A stretch of DNA of 64,000 nt. Origin: Candidatus Zixiibacteriota bacterium. GTDB taxonomy: Bacteria > Zixibacteria > MSB-5A5 > GN15 > FEB-12. The translations under genes and the position numbers were made by a program. Shown piece after piece: positions 57,626-64,000 of the stretch. The stretch covers positions 434,001-498,000 of the forward strand of contig JAGNLV010000004.1 of the NCBI GenBank assembly GCA_017999435.1. The letters run 5' to 3'. The notes under the pieces are model-generated. The model did no database searches and had not been told where the DNA came from. It was given only the letters and a program-made list of their open reading frames with translations. Within the stretch, counting starts at the first letter, position 1. Every line of letters begins with the position of its first letter.

Positions 57626-58378
57626 TTACATCCGGAACGACTCCACGAGCGATTTCACCAGCAAGTACCAGCCGTCCACGAGCACAAACAGGAGGATCTT
57701 GAACGGCAGCGATACGATCACCGGCGGCAGCATCATCATCCCCATCGACATCAGCACCGACGCGACCACCATGTCGATCACGAGAAACGGAATGAAGAGG
57801 ACGAAGGCGATCTGGAAGGCGGTGCGCAGTTCGGAGATCACGAAGCCCGGCACGAGGACGTGGAGGGGGATATCCTCCGGCGTCTCAGGCGGCTCGAGCT
57901 TGGCCATGTCGACAAAGAGCGCGAGATCCTTCTCGCGCGTCTGCGCCAGCATGAACTGGCGGAAGGGTCCGGTGGCTTTGTCGAAGGCCTCCTTCCCGCT
58001 GATCTGTTTGTCCAAGTAGGGCTTGATCCCCTCGCCGTACGATTTCTCCACGGTCGGAGCCATCACGAAGAAGGTCAGGATGAGGGACAAGCCGACCAGC
58101 AGTTGGTTGGGCGGCATCTGGTTTATCCCCATCGCGCTGCGCAAGAACGACATCACCACGACGAAGCGGATGAAGGAGGTGACCATGATGAGGATCGACG
58201 GGGCCAGGGCGAGGATAGTCAGCAAAAGGACGATCTGCAGGGTGGTCGACAGCTCCTGGGGATTGTCGGCCGACCCGACCTGGAGCGAGACTTTCGGCAG
58301 GCTCTGGGCCGAGACATCGGCCGCGGCGAGCAGAGAGGCGGCCGCGACGAGGGCGCCGAGAACAAGCAGCTTTTTCAT
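57626..58378 (-). CDS. fliP: FliP, flagellar export gate protein
   Basis: The 250-residue product has a signal peptide (MKKLLVLGALVAAASLLAAADVSAQ) and the conserved core STTLQIVLLLTILALAPSILIMVTSFIRFVVVMSFLRSAMGINQMPPNQLLVGLSLILTFFVM, then VPGFVISELRTAFQIAFVLFIPFLVIDMVVASVLMSMGMMMLPPV. This is a normal FliP. ATG 58378 is selected as the first residue of the signal; the frame continues back to 58444 without a better site. Confidence 0.96.
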   Translation of the reverse strand: MKKLLVLGALVAAASLLAAADVSAQSLPKVSLQVGSADNPQELSTTLQIVLLLTILALAPSILIMVTSFIRFVVVMSFLRSAMGINQMPPNQLLVGLSLILTFFVMAPTVEKSYGEGIKPYLDKQISGKEAFDKATGPFRQFMLAQTREKDLALFVDMAKLEPPETPEDIPLHVLVPGFVISELRTAFQIAFVLFIPFLVIDMVVASVLMSMGMMMLPPVIVSLPFKILLFVLVDGWYLLVKSLVESFRM

Positions 58379-58444
58379 ATCCGATATTTCTTGTCGCGCG
58401 ACATCCTGTCGCGCGGTGGCGCCCGCAGGCGCGGTAACGGGCAC

Positions 58445-59005
58445 TTAGGCAGTCAGGACTGTGTCTTTCCTTTTCAAGCGGAGCGTGCGCAGTTTCCCGG
58501 ACGCCGCTTTGAGCACGTTCGGAAACGTCTCCGCCTCTCCCCCGGCCGCCGGGGCGGCGAGGATCTCGGCGGTCTTCTCCGGAGACAGCTCGGTCAGCAG
58601 CGTGATCGCGGTTTCGGTGACCCCGACCAGGACGGCCTTGTCGGCGACCCGCACCAGCGAGATCGTCTTGCGGGGGGCCACGGCGGCGGTTTCGATGATC
58701 TCGAGCCGCCCGGAGCGGCCGAACCCGCCGCGCTTGCCGGCGAGCCGCCGGAGGGCGTAAATGCCGCCGTAGATGCAGGCGATGACGATGGCGAGGGCGC
58801 TCGCGATACGCACCAGCGAAGGGAGGGCCGACCCGGCGAAGGGTGCGGCGTCGGTCTCGGAGTTCGGCGCCGCCTGCAGGCGTCCGAGGTCGACGCCGCG
58901 CTCGGCCGAGGCCGGGCCGCCGTTGATTAGCGCGAGGCCGGCGATGGCCGCGCCGAGGATGAGGGCGAGGCCGATGGAGCGCCGCCGGGTCAGTTTACTG
59001 TTCAT
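58445..59005 (-). CDS. fliO: FliO, flagellar export assembly protein
   Basis: The 186-residue product has a signal-like N terminus, a single membrane helix (LVRIASALAIVIACIYGGIYALRRLAG) and the cytoplasmic FliO pattern GRLEIIETAAVAPRKTISLVRVADKAVLVGVTETAITLLTEL. FliO helps assemble the FliP ring. It overlaps fliN by 11 bases. The extended tail of Ala/Lys-rich sequence is not conserved. Confidence 0.9.
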   Translation of the reverse strand: MNSKLTRRRSIGLALILGAAIAGLALINGGPASAERGVDLGRLQAAPNSETDAAPFAGSALPSLVRIASALAIVIACIYGGIYALRRLAGKRGGFGRSGRLEIIETAAVAPRKTISLVRVADKAVLVGVTETAITLLTELSPEKTAEILAAPAAGGEAETFPNVLKAASGKLRTLRLKRKDTVLTA

Positions 59006-59546
59006 CGCTCAGCAGTTTCAGCCGCTGCTCCGGCGTCATGAGTTGGACGATGCGGACGCCGAAGTTTTCGTCGATGACGACCACTTCGCCGCGCGCCACG
59101 ATTTTTCCGTTGACCAGCACGTCGACCGGCTCGCCGGCCAGCTTGTTCAGTTCGACGACCGATCCGGGCCCAAGCGAGAGGATGTCGGCGATCGACATCC
59201 GGGTGCGGCCGAGCTCGATCGAGAGCGGCAGGTTGACATCCATGAGCAGGCCGATGTTGCGGGGGGCCGGTTTGGCCGCCGGTTCGGAGAGGTGCTGGAA
59301 CTCGGCCTCGGCCACCTCGGCCGACCCGAACCGGATGTCCTCGGGCGCGGTCTTCGATTGCTCCTGCGGGAGATCCTCCAGCATCGCCATCATGGCCGCG
59401 TCGGCCTCTTTGCCGGACAGTTGTTCCCGGGCGGCGGCCTGCCGGACCGCTTCGCGGGCGGCCGTCTCGGCCTCAGCGCCGGGCTGGGCCGCGGCGGCCG
59501 CGCCGCCGACCTCGTCCTGCGGCTGCGCGTGCGTCTGATCCGTCAT
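58995..59546 (-). CDS. fliN: FliN, flagellar switch protein
   Basis: The 183-residue product has a long acidic, Ala/Gln-rich N-terminal extension (about 90 residues) and then the standard SpoA domain: IGLLMDVNLPLSIELGRTRMSIADILSLGPGSVVELNKLAGEPVDVLVNGKIVARGEVVVIDENFGVRIVQLM. It forms the C-ring with FliM and FliG. Its start overlaps the fliM stop by four bases. The extension resembles FliY-type N-terminal parts, but no CheC phosphatase motif is visible. Confidence 0.95.
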   Translation of the reverse strand: MTDQTHAQPQDEVGGAAAAAQPGAEAETAAREAVRQAAAREQLSGKEADAAMMAMLEDLPQEQSKTAPEDIRFGSAEVAEAEFQHLSEPAAKPAPRNIGLLMDVNLPLSIELGRTRMSIADILSLGPGSVVELNKLAGEPVDVLVNGKIVARGEVVVIDENFGVRIVQLMTPEQRLKLLSDEQ

Positions 59547-60544
59547 TGCTTCTTCTCCTCCGATGAGCGTTCACATACATCGATAACCTGGAACGCGCGC
59601 TTCTTGCCCGCCAGGCCGGGCCGCGCCGTGTACTTGCGCCGGCGGTTGACGAAGACCTCGATGGGCGCGTTGATTTTCTTCTCCGACGGCACGACATCCC
59701 CGATGCGCAGGTCGAGGAACTCCCGCATGCGGATGGACGTGTCGAGCAGGATGGCCGACAGGTCGACGGCCACGTCGTTGAGATTGGTGAGATTCACGTC
59801 GCGGTCGGATTTCTGGAGCCGCTTCTTGGTCGCGTCGATCCAGTTCTGGGCCGAGAGCTTGGTGATGATCGGCTCGAGCGCAACGTAGGGGTAGCAGATG
59901 GTGAGCAGCCCGGTCGACTGGAAGATCTTCACCTGGAACGAGACCACCACGACCGTTTCGCCGGGCGGGACGATCTGGATGAACTGCGGGTTGGTCTCGA
60001 ACGATTTCTGCTCGACCTTGATCTCGACGATGTTCTCCCAGGACCGTTCGAGGTCGCGGTAGAGCCGGTGGGTGAGCCGTCCCATGACGGAGCGCTCGAT
60101 GGGGGTCAGCTCGCGCTCGGTCTCGAGGATCTTGCCGCTCCCGCCGAACATGCGGTCGATGAACGAGAAGGTCAGGGTCGGGTTGAAGTCGACCAGGCTC
60201 AGCCCGTCGAGCGGCTCCGCCGCAAACGTGCAGCTGCACGAGGGCGTCACCAGCGACATGATGAATTCAGTGTAGGTGATCTGGTCGACGCTGACGAGAT
60301 CGACGTCGACGATGGTCCGCATGATCGTCGACAGCGACGAGCTGTAGTGCCCGGCGAAGTTGTCGTGCATGTTCTCCAGCGTGCGGAGCTGGTCTTTCGA
60401 CACCCGGTTGGGGTGCTTGAAATCGTAGGCGAGGACGGACCGCATGCGATCGTCGCGCCCGCGCTCCGCGCCCGGGGCCGATTCGCCCGACGACACCGTC
60501 GTCAGCAGGGCATCGATTTCATCCTGGGTCAGGATCTTCGCCAC
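59543..60544 (-). CDS. fliM: FliM, flagellar switch protein
   Basis: The 333-residue product begins with the CheY-binding peptide-like start MAKILTQDEIDALLTTVSSGE, followed by the CheC-like middle (LRTLENMHDNFAGHYSSSLSTIMRTIVDVDLVSVDQITYTEFIMSL) and a C-terminal SpoA domain (VAVDLSAILLDTSIRMREFLDLRIGDVV). The Q-D-E-I-D-A-L signature for phospho-CheY contact is complete. It links chemotaxis signalling with the motor, and the two small receivers at 39.5-40.3 kb are candidate partners. Confidence 0.97.
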   Translation of the reverse strand: MAKILTQDEIDALLTTVSSGESAPGAERGRDDRMRSVLAYDFKHPNRVSKDQLRTLENMHDNFAGHYSSSLSTIMRTIVDVDLVSVDQITYTEFIMSLVTPSCSCTFAAEPLDGLSLVDFNPTLTFSFIDRMFGGSGKILETERELTPIERSVMGRLTHRLYRDLERSWENIVEIKVEQKSFETNPQFIQIVPPGETVVVVSFQVKIFQSTGLLTICYPYVALEPIITKLSAQNWIDATKKRLQKSDRDVNLTNLNDVAVDLSAILLDTSIRMREFLDLRIGDVVPSEKKINAPIEVFVNRRRKYTARPGLAGKKRAFQVIDVCERSSEEKKQ

Positions 60545-60556
60545 GTCGGCACTCCC

Positions 60557-61162
60557 TCACTGCAGCACAAAGTCGGTGTAGTAGACGCCGGCCAGCTCGT
60601 CCGTCTTCATGAGCTCCCCCACCCGCTTCTTGATCTGGTAGCGGGTGATCTCCTTCTGCCGGGTGTCGGTGAGCTGGGCGACCGTTTTCGAGGACAGGAT
60701 CGTGATGAGGGCGTCGCGGATAGCGGGCTCGCGGGCGCGGAAGGCGATCATCGCGGCCTCGGTCTTCACTTCGAACCCGATCGACACTGAGAGGAAGCGC
60801 GAGCCGCCGGTGCCGGCCGGGTTGATCACGAGGTCGTCGATAGTGAAGATGCGGGCGGCGTCGGCGCCGCCGCCGTGCCCGCCCCCGGACTCTTTCCTGG
60901 TTTCCGCCGGCGCGGTCTCGGCGTGCGGCGCGGGGGCGGCGGATTCGGCGGCCCCCGCCGGCGTCTCCGGCGACGGCGCGAGCATCGGTTTGACCACGCC
61001 CAGAGCCAGCACGATGCCGACGACGACGGCGGCCAGGCCGATGCCGCCGAACAGGAGCAGCTTCTTCTTCCCGCCCGGGGCCGGGGCCGGCTGGTCCGGG
61101 GGAGGCGCGGCCGCCGCGGGGGTTACGGCCGTCTTCTCGTTCTTGTCACTTTCGTTCGGCAT
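60557..61162 (-). CDS. fliL: FliL, flagellar basal body-associated protein
   Basis: The 201-residue product has a short disordered N terminus, one membrane helix (LLLFGGIGLAAVVVGIVLALGVV), a Pro/Ala linker and the FliL periplasmic core ARIFTIDDLVINPAGTGGSRFLSVSIGFEVKTEAAMIAFRAREPAIRDALITILSSKTVAQLTD. The core is standard and sits at the stator. It overlaps flbD by 17 bases. motA and motB are not found beside it. Confidence 0.94.
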   Translation of the reverse strand: MPNESDKNEKTAVTPAAAAPPPDQPAPAPGGKKKLLLFGGIGLAAVVVGIVLALGVVKPMLAPSPETPAGAAESAAPAPHAETAPAETRKESGGGHGGGADAARIFTIDDLVINPAGTGGSRFLSVSIGFEVKTEAAMIAFRAREPAIRDALITILSSKTVAQLTDTRQKEITRYQIKKRVGELMKTDELAGVYYTDFVLQ

Positions 61163-61382
61163 GGCGTTCTCCTATCGCGCGGGCCCGCCGTCCGGCGCCG
61201 GGGGCGCCGGGACGGCGGTCGCGCTGGTCCGGCGCGCCCCGACCCGGTTCGTCCGAAAGACGAACCATGATCTCGCCGTCGACATTGACGAACGTCACCG
61301 GTCCCGGAAGCGATTCCAGGAAGCGGATGAGTTCGGCGGTGTACTCGAACGGCACTTCGTTATGTCGGGTCACGCGAATCAT
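61146..61382 (-). CDS. flbD: FlbD-family protein
   Basis: The 78-residue product begins with the FlbD pattern MIRVTRHNEVPFEYTAELIRFLESLPGPVTFVNVDGEIMVRLSDEP. The remaining 30 residues are basic and of low complexity. FlbD proteins are encoded between flgE and motA in many firmicutes-type flagellar operons; their function is unclear. The gap to flgE is 7 bases. Confidence 0.85.
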   Translation of the reverse strand: MIRVTRHNEVPFEYTAELIRFLESLPGPVTFVNVDGEIMVRLSDEPGRGAPDQRDRRPGAPGAGRRARAIGERHAERK

Positions 61383-61389
61383 CTAGTCG

Positions 61390-63330
61390 CTACCTCTTGA
61401 TGTTGACCAGTTCGTCGAGCATGTTGTCGGAGGTCGTGATCACCCGGGCGTTGGCCTGGAAGCCGCGCTGGGCGGTGATCATCCCGGTAAACTCCTGGGC
61501 AATGTCGACGGCCGAGCTCTCCAGGGCGCCGGAGAAGATCTGTCCGGAGATGGTCTGCCCGGCGACGCCCTCGACGGCGCTGCCCGAGTTGGCGCTCTCC
61601 TGGTACATCGACTTCCCCGCTTTCCGCAGACCGGACTGGTTGAAGAAGTCGGAGAGCATGACCTGGGCGAGCAGGCGGGTGACGCCGTTGTTGAAGATGC
61701 CGGAGATGTTGCCGGCCTTGTCGATCGCGATCTTCTCGAGGATGCCCACGCCGTAGCCGTCCTGGCGGACGATCGAGGCGGTGTGGGTTCCGGAAGCGAA
61801 CCCGGTGAGGCCGTCGAAACTGAACGCCGTGCCCGGGTTGACCACGACTTCCATGTTTTCGGCGCCGTTGTTGGGGTTGATCGTGATCGCTTCGTTGCCG
61901 CCGTTGTAGGCGAACGAGTTGAGCGAGCCGTCGGGGTTGAACTGGACATACCCCGACCCGCCCGTGAGCACCGTCTCCGTGCCGAGGGTGGCGACAGACC
62001 ACTCCCAGCGGTTGGTGAGGGCGGAGCGGAAGAACTCGATGGAGAGAGTGTGGCGGCCGCCCTGGGAGTCGAAGACCGTGATCGAGGCGGTGTGGGTGGT
62101 CGACTCGGTGTCGATAACCAGGTCGTTGCCGTTGGTGGCGCCGATGCCGGCCTGTCCGGCGGTGATTTCGACGCCGCCGTCGCCCAGCCCGCTGAGCCCG
62201 GTCACCAGGCCGGTCCGCTCATCGACAACCAGGCCGAGCTGGGTGACAAACGGTCCGCCGGCTGTCCCGGATCCCTGGAGGGGGGTGAAGGTGTCGGTCG
62301 CCACGAGCGTGGTGTCGGCGCCGCCGGAGGTGGCCACGGTCGCGCCCAACCCGGCGCCGAAGATCGTGTTGAGCACGTCGCCGGCCCCGGCCGGGGAGCT
62401 CACGATGTTGTAAGTGGCGTGGTCGCCGGCCCGCGTCCGCATGATCGTGATCGCGCCGGATCCGTCGAGGCTCGCCGACACACCGGCGATCTGGTTCAGG
62501 GAGGCGATGAGTTCCTCGACCGTGGTGGTAGCGCTCAGTCCGGAGATCGTCTCCGTCCGGGCGCCGTCAATGGTCAGGCTGAAGTCGGAGAAGTCGGTGA
62601 CGCCGAGGGCGCCGAGGGTCTGCGCGCCGGTCATTCCGGCGGTCGCGCTGGTGACCGTGTCGGCAATCGCCTGGTCGCCGGTGATGCTGACGCGGTGGGT
62701 GCCGCCCACGCCGTCAAGCGCGGTCCCGGACACCAGGAGGACATTGGAGTCGCCCGATTCGACGAGCGCGGCATTGGCGTCGCTCGCCGAGGCGTCAAGA
62801 TTGGCCGAGAGCCAGATTTCCTCGGTGGCGTTGGCCGGATCCTGCTGGCCGAAGGGGAGCCGGATGGGTCCGGTGGTCGCCAGCGAGGGGATCTGGCCGG
62901 TGTTGTCGGCCATGCGGCCGAGGACGTACAGGCCGTTGGAGGGATCGACGAGGGTGGCCTGGGAGTCCAGCCCGAAGGCGCCGGCCCGGGTGTAGAAGCG
63001 GTTGCCGTTGGCGTCGCCGAGGATGAAAAACCCCGAGCCCTGGATGGCCAGGTCGAGGATCTGGCCGGTCGTCTCGAGCCCGCCCTGCTGGAAGAGGTTG
63101 TCGATCGAGGCCACTTCCATCCCCAGCCCGAGCTGGACCGGGTTGGTGCCGCCGGTGATGGCCGAGGGGCGCCCCGCGCCCTTGAACGTCTGCACGAGCG
63201 CTTCCTGGAAATTCACACGGCTGGTTTTGAACCCCACGGTGTTGATGTTGGCGATGTTGTTGCCGATCACGTTCATTTTCACCTGGTGGTTCTTCAGTCC
63301 GGACACACCGGCATACAGTGATGCCATCAT
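61390..63330 (-). CDS. flgE: FlgE, flagellar hook protein
   Basis: The 646-residue product starts with the flagellar rod-hook N terminus (MMASLYAGVSGLKNHQVKMNVIGNNIANINTVGFKTSRVNFQEAL), has the central FlgE region (GGLETTGQILDLAIQGSGFFILGD) and ends with the C-terminal coil (VDIAQEFTGMITAQRGFQANARVITTSDNMLDELVNIKR). It is much longer than the roughly 400 residues of enteric FlgE; the extra, Thr/Gly-rich middle carries a hook-IN-like segment (GMTGAQTLGALGVTDFSDFSLTIDG). GGAGG lies 10 bases upstream of the first ATG. Confidence 0.95.
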   Translation of the reverse strand: MMASLYAGVSGLKNHQVKMNVIGNNIANINTVGFKTSRVNFQEALVQTFKGAGRPSAITGGTNPVQLGLGMEVASIDNLFQQGGLETTGQILDLAIQGSGFFILGDANGNRFYTRAGAFGLDSQATLVDPSNGLYVLGRMADNTGQIPSLATTGPIRLPFGQQDPANATEEIWLSANLDASASDANAALVESGDSNVLLVSGTALDGVGGTHRVSITGDQAIADTVTSATAGMTGAQTLGALGVTDFSDFSLTIDGARTETISGLSATTTVEELIASLNQIAGVSASLDGSGAITIMRTRAGDHATYNIVSSPAGAGDVLNTIFGAGLGATVATSGGADTTLVATDTFTPLQGSGTAGGPFVTQLGLVVDERTGLVTGLSGLGDGGVEITAGQAGIGATNGNDLVIDTESTTHTASITVFDSQGGRHTLSIEFFRSALTNRWEWSVATLGTETVLTGGSGYVQFNPDGSLNSFAYNGGNEAITINPNNGAENMEVVVNPGTAFSFDGLTGFASGTHTASIVRQDGYGVGILEKIAIDKAGNISGIFNNGVTRLLAQVMLSDFFNQSGLRKAGKSMYQESANSGSAVEGVAGQTISGQIFSGALESSAVDIAQEFTGMITAQRGFQANARVITTSDNMLDELVNIKR

Positions 63331-63430
63331 GATGTGCGTACCTCCGTTTTGCCGTCGCCGGGCCTCTCCATCCCAATGGAGGCCGACCCGCGGTGCGATG
63401 CAGTGTTATGGTTGGTGTTCATCACAGTTC

Positions 63431-63829
63431 TCACAGGATGACGGCCGAGTCGATCGACGTCACCACGCCCTCGCGCAGGTTGTCGCGGTCGAAGGCGGTG
63501 ATGACGGTCCGGTTGGGCACGGCCACGACCAGGGCCGCCTCGTCGGTGAGGACGAGCGTTTCGCGCGAGCCCTTGGCGGCGGCGCGGTCGATCGCGTCGG
63601 CGATTTTCGCCAGCGTGGCATCGCTCAGCGCGATCCCGCGCGAGAACAGCCGCTGACTGGCGTGTTTGGAGAAATGCACGGCCCGGTCGGCCGCCAGTTC
63701 GCGGGAGAACATCTCCCGGAACGACCCCTCTCCGGCCTGGGCCGGCCCGGCGGGGGCGGTCCGGTTGGCGATCTCGATCAGGTTGACCGGGCGCTGGCCG
63801 ACTGCTATCGGCTGGGGCGTGATCTTCAT
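63431..63829 (-). CDS. TIGR02530-type flagellar operon protein
   Basis: The 132-residue product matches the TIGR02530 family: VHFSKHASQRLFSRGIALSDATLAKIADAIDRAAAKGSRETLVLTDEAALVVAVPNRTVITAFDRDNLREGVVTSIDSAVIL. The family is encoded between flgD and flgE in many species and its role is unknown. It lies 33 bases downstream of flgD and 100 bases upstream of flgE. Confidence 0.85.
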   Translation of the reverse strand: MKITPQPIAVGQRPVNLIEIANRTAPAGPAQAGEGSFREMFSRELAADRAVHFSKHASQRLFSRGIALSDATLAKIADAIDRAAAKGSRETLVLTDEAALVVAVPNRTVITAFDRDNLREGVVTSIDSAVIL

Positions 63830-63862
63830 CGTAACGTCCTTCCGCTTCTCCGTCTCCCGGCG

Positions 63863-64000
63863 TCACTCGCCGCCGAGTTGCCCCTCTTCGGCAATGGCCG
63901 CCACGTCGCCGAACGGGATCTCCATGCCGTCGACGCGGAAATAGGCGGCGCCGTCGCGGTAGGTCACCGCTTCGACCACGCCGCGCATGCCCAGCTTGGG
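63863..64000 (-). CDS. flgD: FlgD C-terminal fragment (gene continues past the window)
   Basis: The last 45 codons of a gene enter the window from the right: PKLGMRGVVEAVTYRDGAAYFRVDG and then MEIPFGDVAAIAEEGQLGGE before TGA. The position before the TIGR02530 gene and flgE, and the pattern of a short beta barrel tail (G-x-V-x-x-V ... F-x-V-x-G-x-x-I-P), fit FlgD, the hook cap protein. Only the C terminus is seen. Confidence 0.6.
   Translation of the reverse strand, partial: PKLGMRGVVEAVTYRDGAAYFRVDGMEIPFGDVAAIAEEGQLGGE

Overview
The window is GC-rich, densely coded bacterial chromosome. It combines a C-terminal type IX secretion sorting motif (QNFPNPFNP, near 23.7 kb), a dockerin-type tail (57.0-57.2 kb), three PEP-CTERM proteins, abundant multiheme cytochromes and a complete-looking flagellar export block. 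That mix suggests an uncultured member of the FCB superphylum, most like candidate division Zixibacteria. The assignment is an inference from protein style; no rRNA or tRNA gene was seen.

Layout. (1) 0.2-10.9 kb, minus strand: a tight nine-gene operon behind one sigma70-like promoter. It encodes a 42-CXXCH cytochrome, two six-CXXCH cytochromes, an outer-membrane beta-barrel, two NHL beta-propeller proteins, two CsgG/GNA1162-like lipoproteins and a small secreted protein. It looks like an extracellular electron-transfer system. (2) 11.1-12.4 kb: a cytidylate-kinase-like gene and a small PEP-CTERM gene. (3) 12.5-21.4 kb, plus strand: a phage-derived capsid cassette (putative maturation protease split by an in-frame TAA, small membrane protein, decoration-like protein, HK97-type major capsid protein, a beta-propeller protein, small unknowns and two signal-peptide proteins). 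I recognise no tail, lysis, integrase or replication genes. (4) 21.5-32.5 kb: flavoprotein, TspO, large secreted/surface proteins, a TPR lipoprotein and two more PEP-CTERM genes. (5) 32.9-35.5 kb, plus strand: portal and large terminase, separated from the capsid cassette by about 11.5 kb. (6) 35.6-45.4 kb, minus strand: RecB-type nuclease, glycosyltransferase, FapA-type protein, two response regulators, a degenerate histidine kinase and three PilZ proteins. (7) 45.4-64 kb, minus strand: the flagellar block, reading in transcription order flgD (partial), a TIGR02530-type gene, flgE, flbD, fliL, fliM, fliN, fliO, fliP, fliQ, fliR, flhB, flhA, flhF, flhG, fliA. Two unrelated genes are inserted between fliQ and fliR.

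How the parts work together. The cytochrome operon could carry electrons from the periplasm to the cell exterior. The PilZ, FapA, response-regulator and kinase genes sit directly downstream of the flagellar genes and probably regulate motility or the switch to surface life. All three PEP-CTERM genes carry a close match to the sigma54 -24/-12 consensus just upstream, so they look like a dispersed RpoN regulon. The capsid and packaging loci together resemble a domesticated phage, gene-transfer-agent or satellite-type particle rather than a complete prophage.
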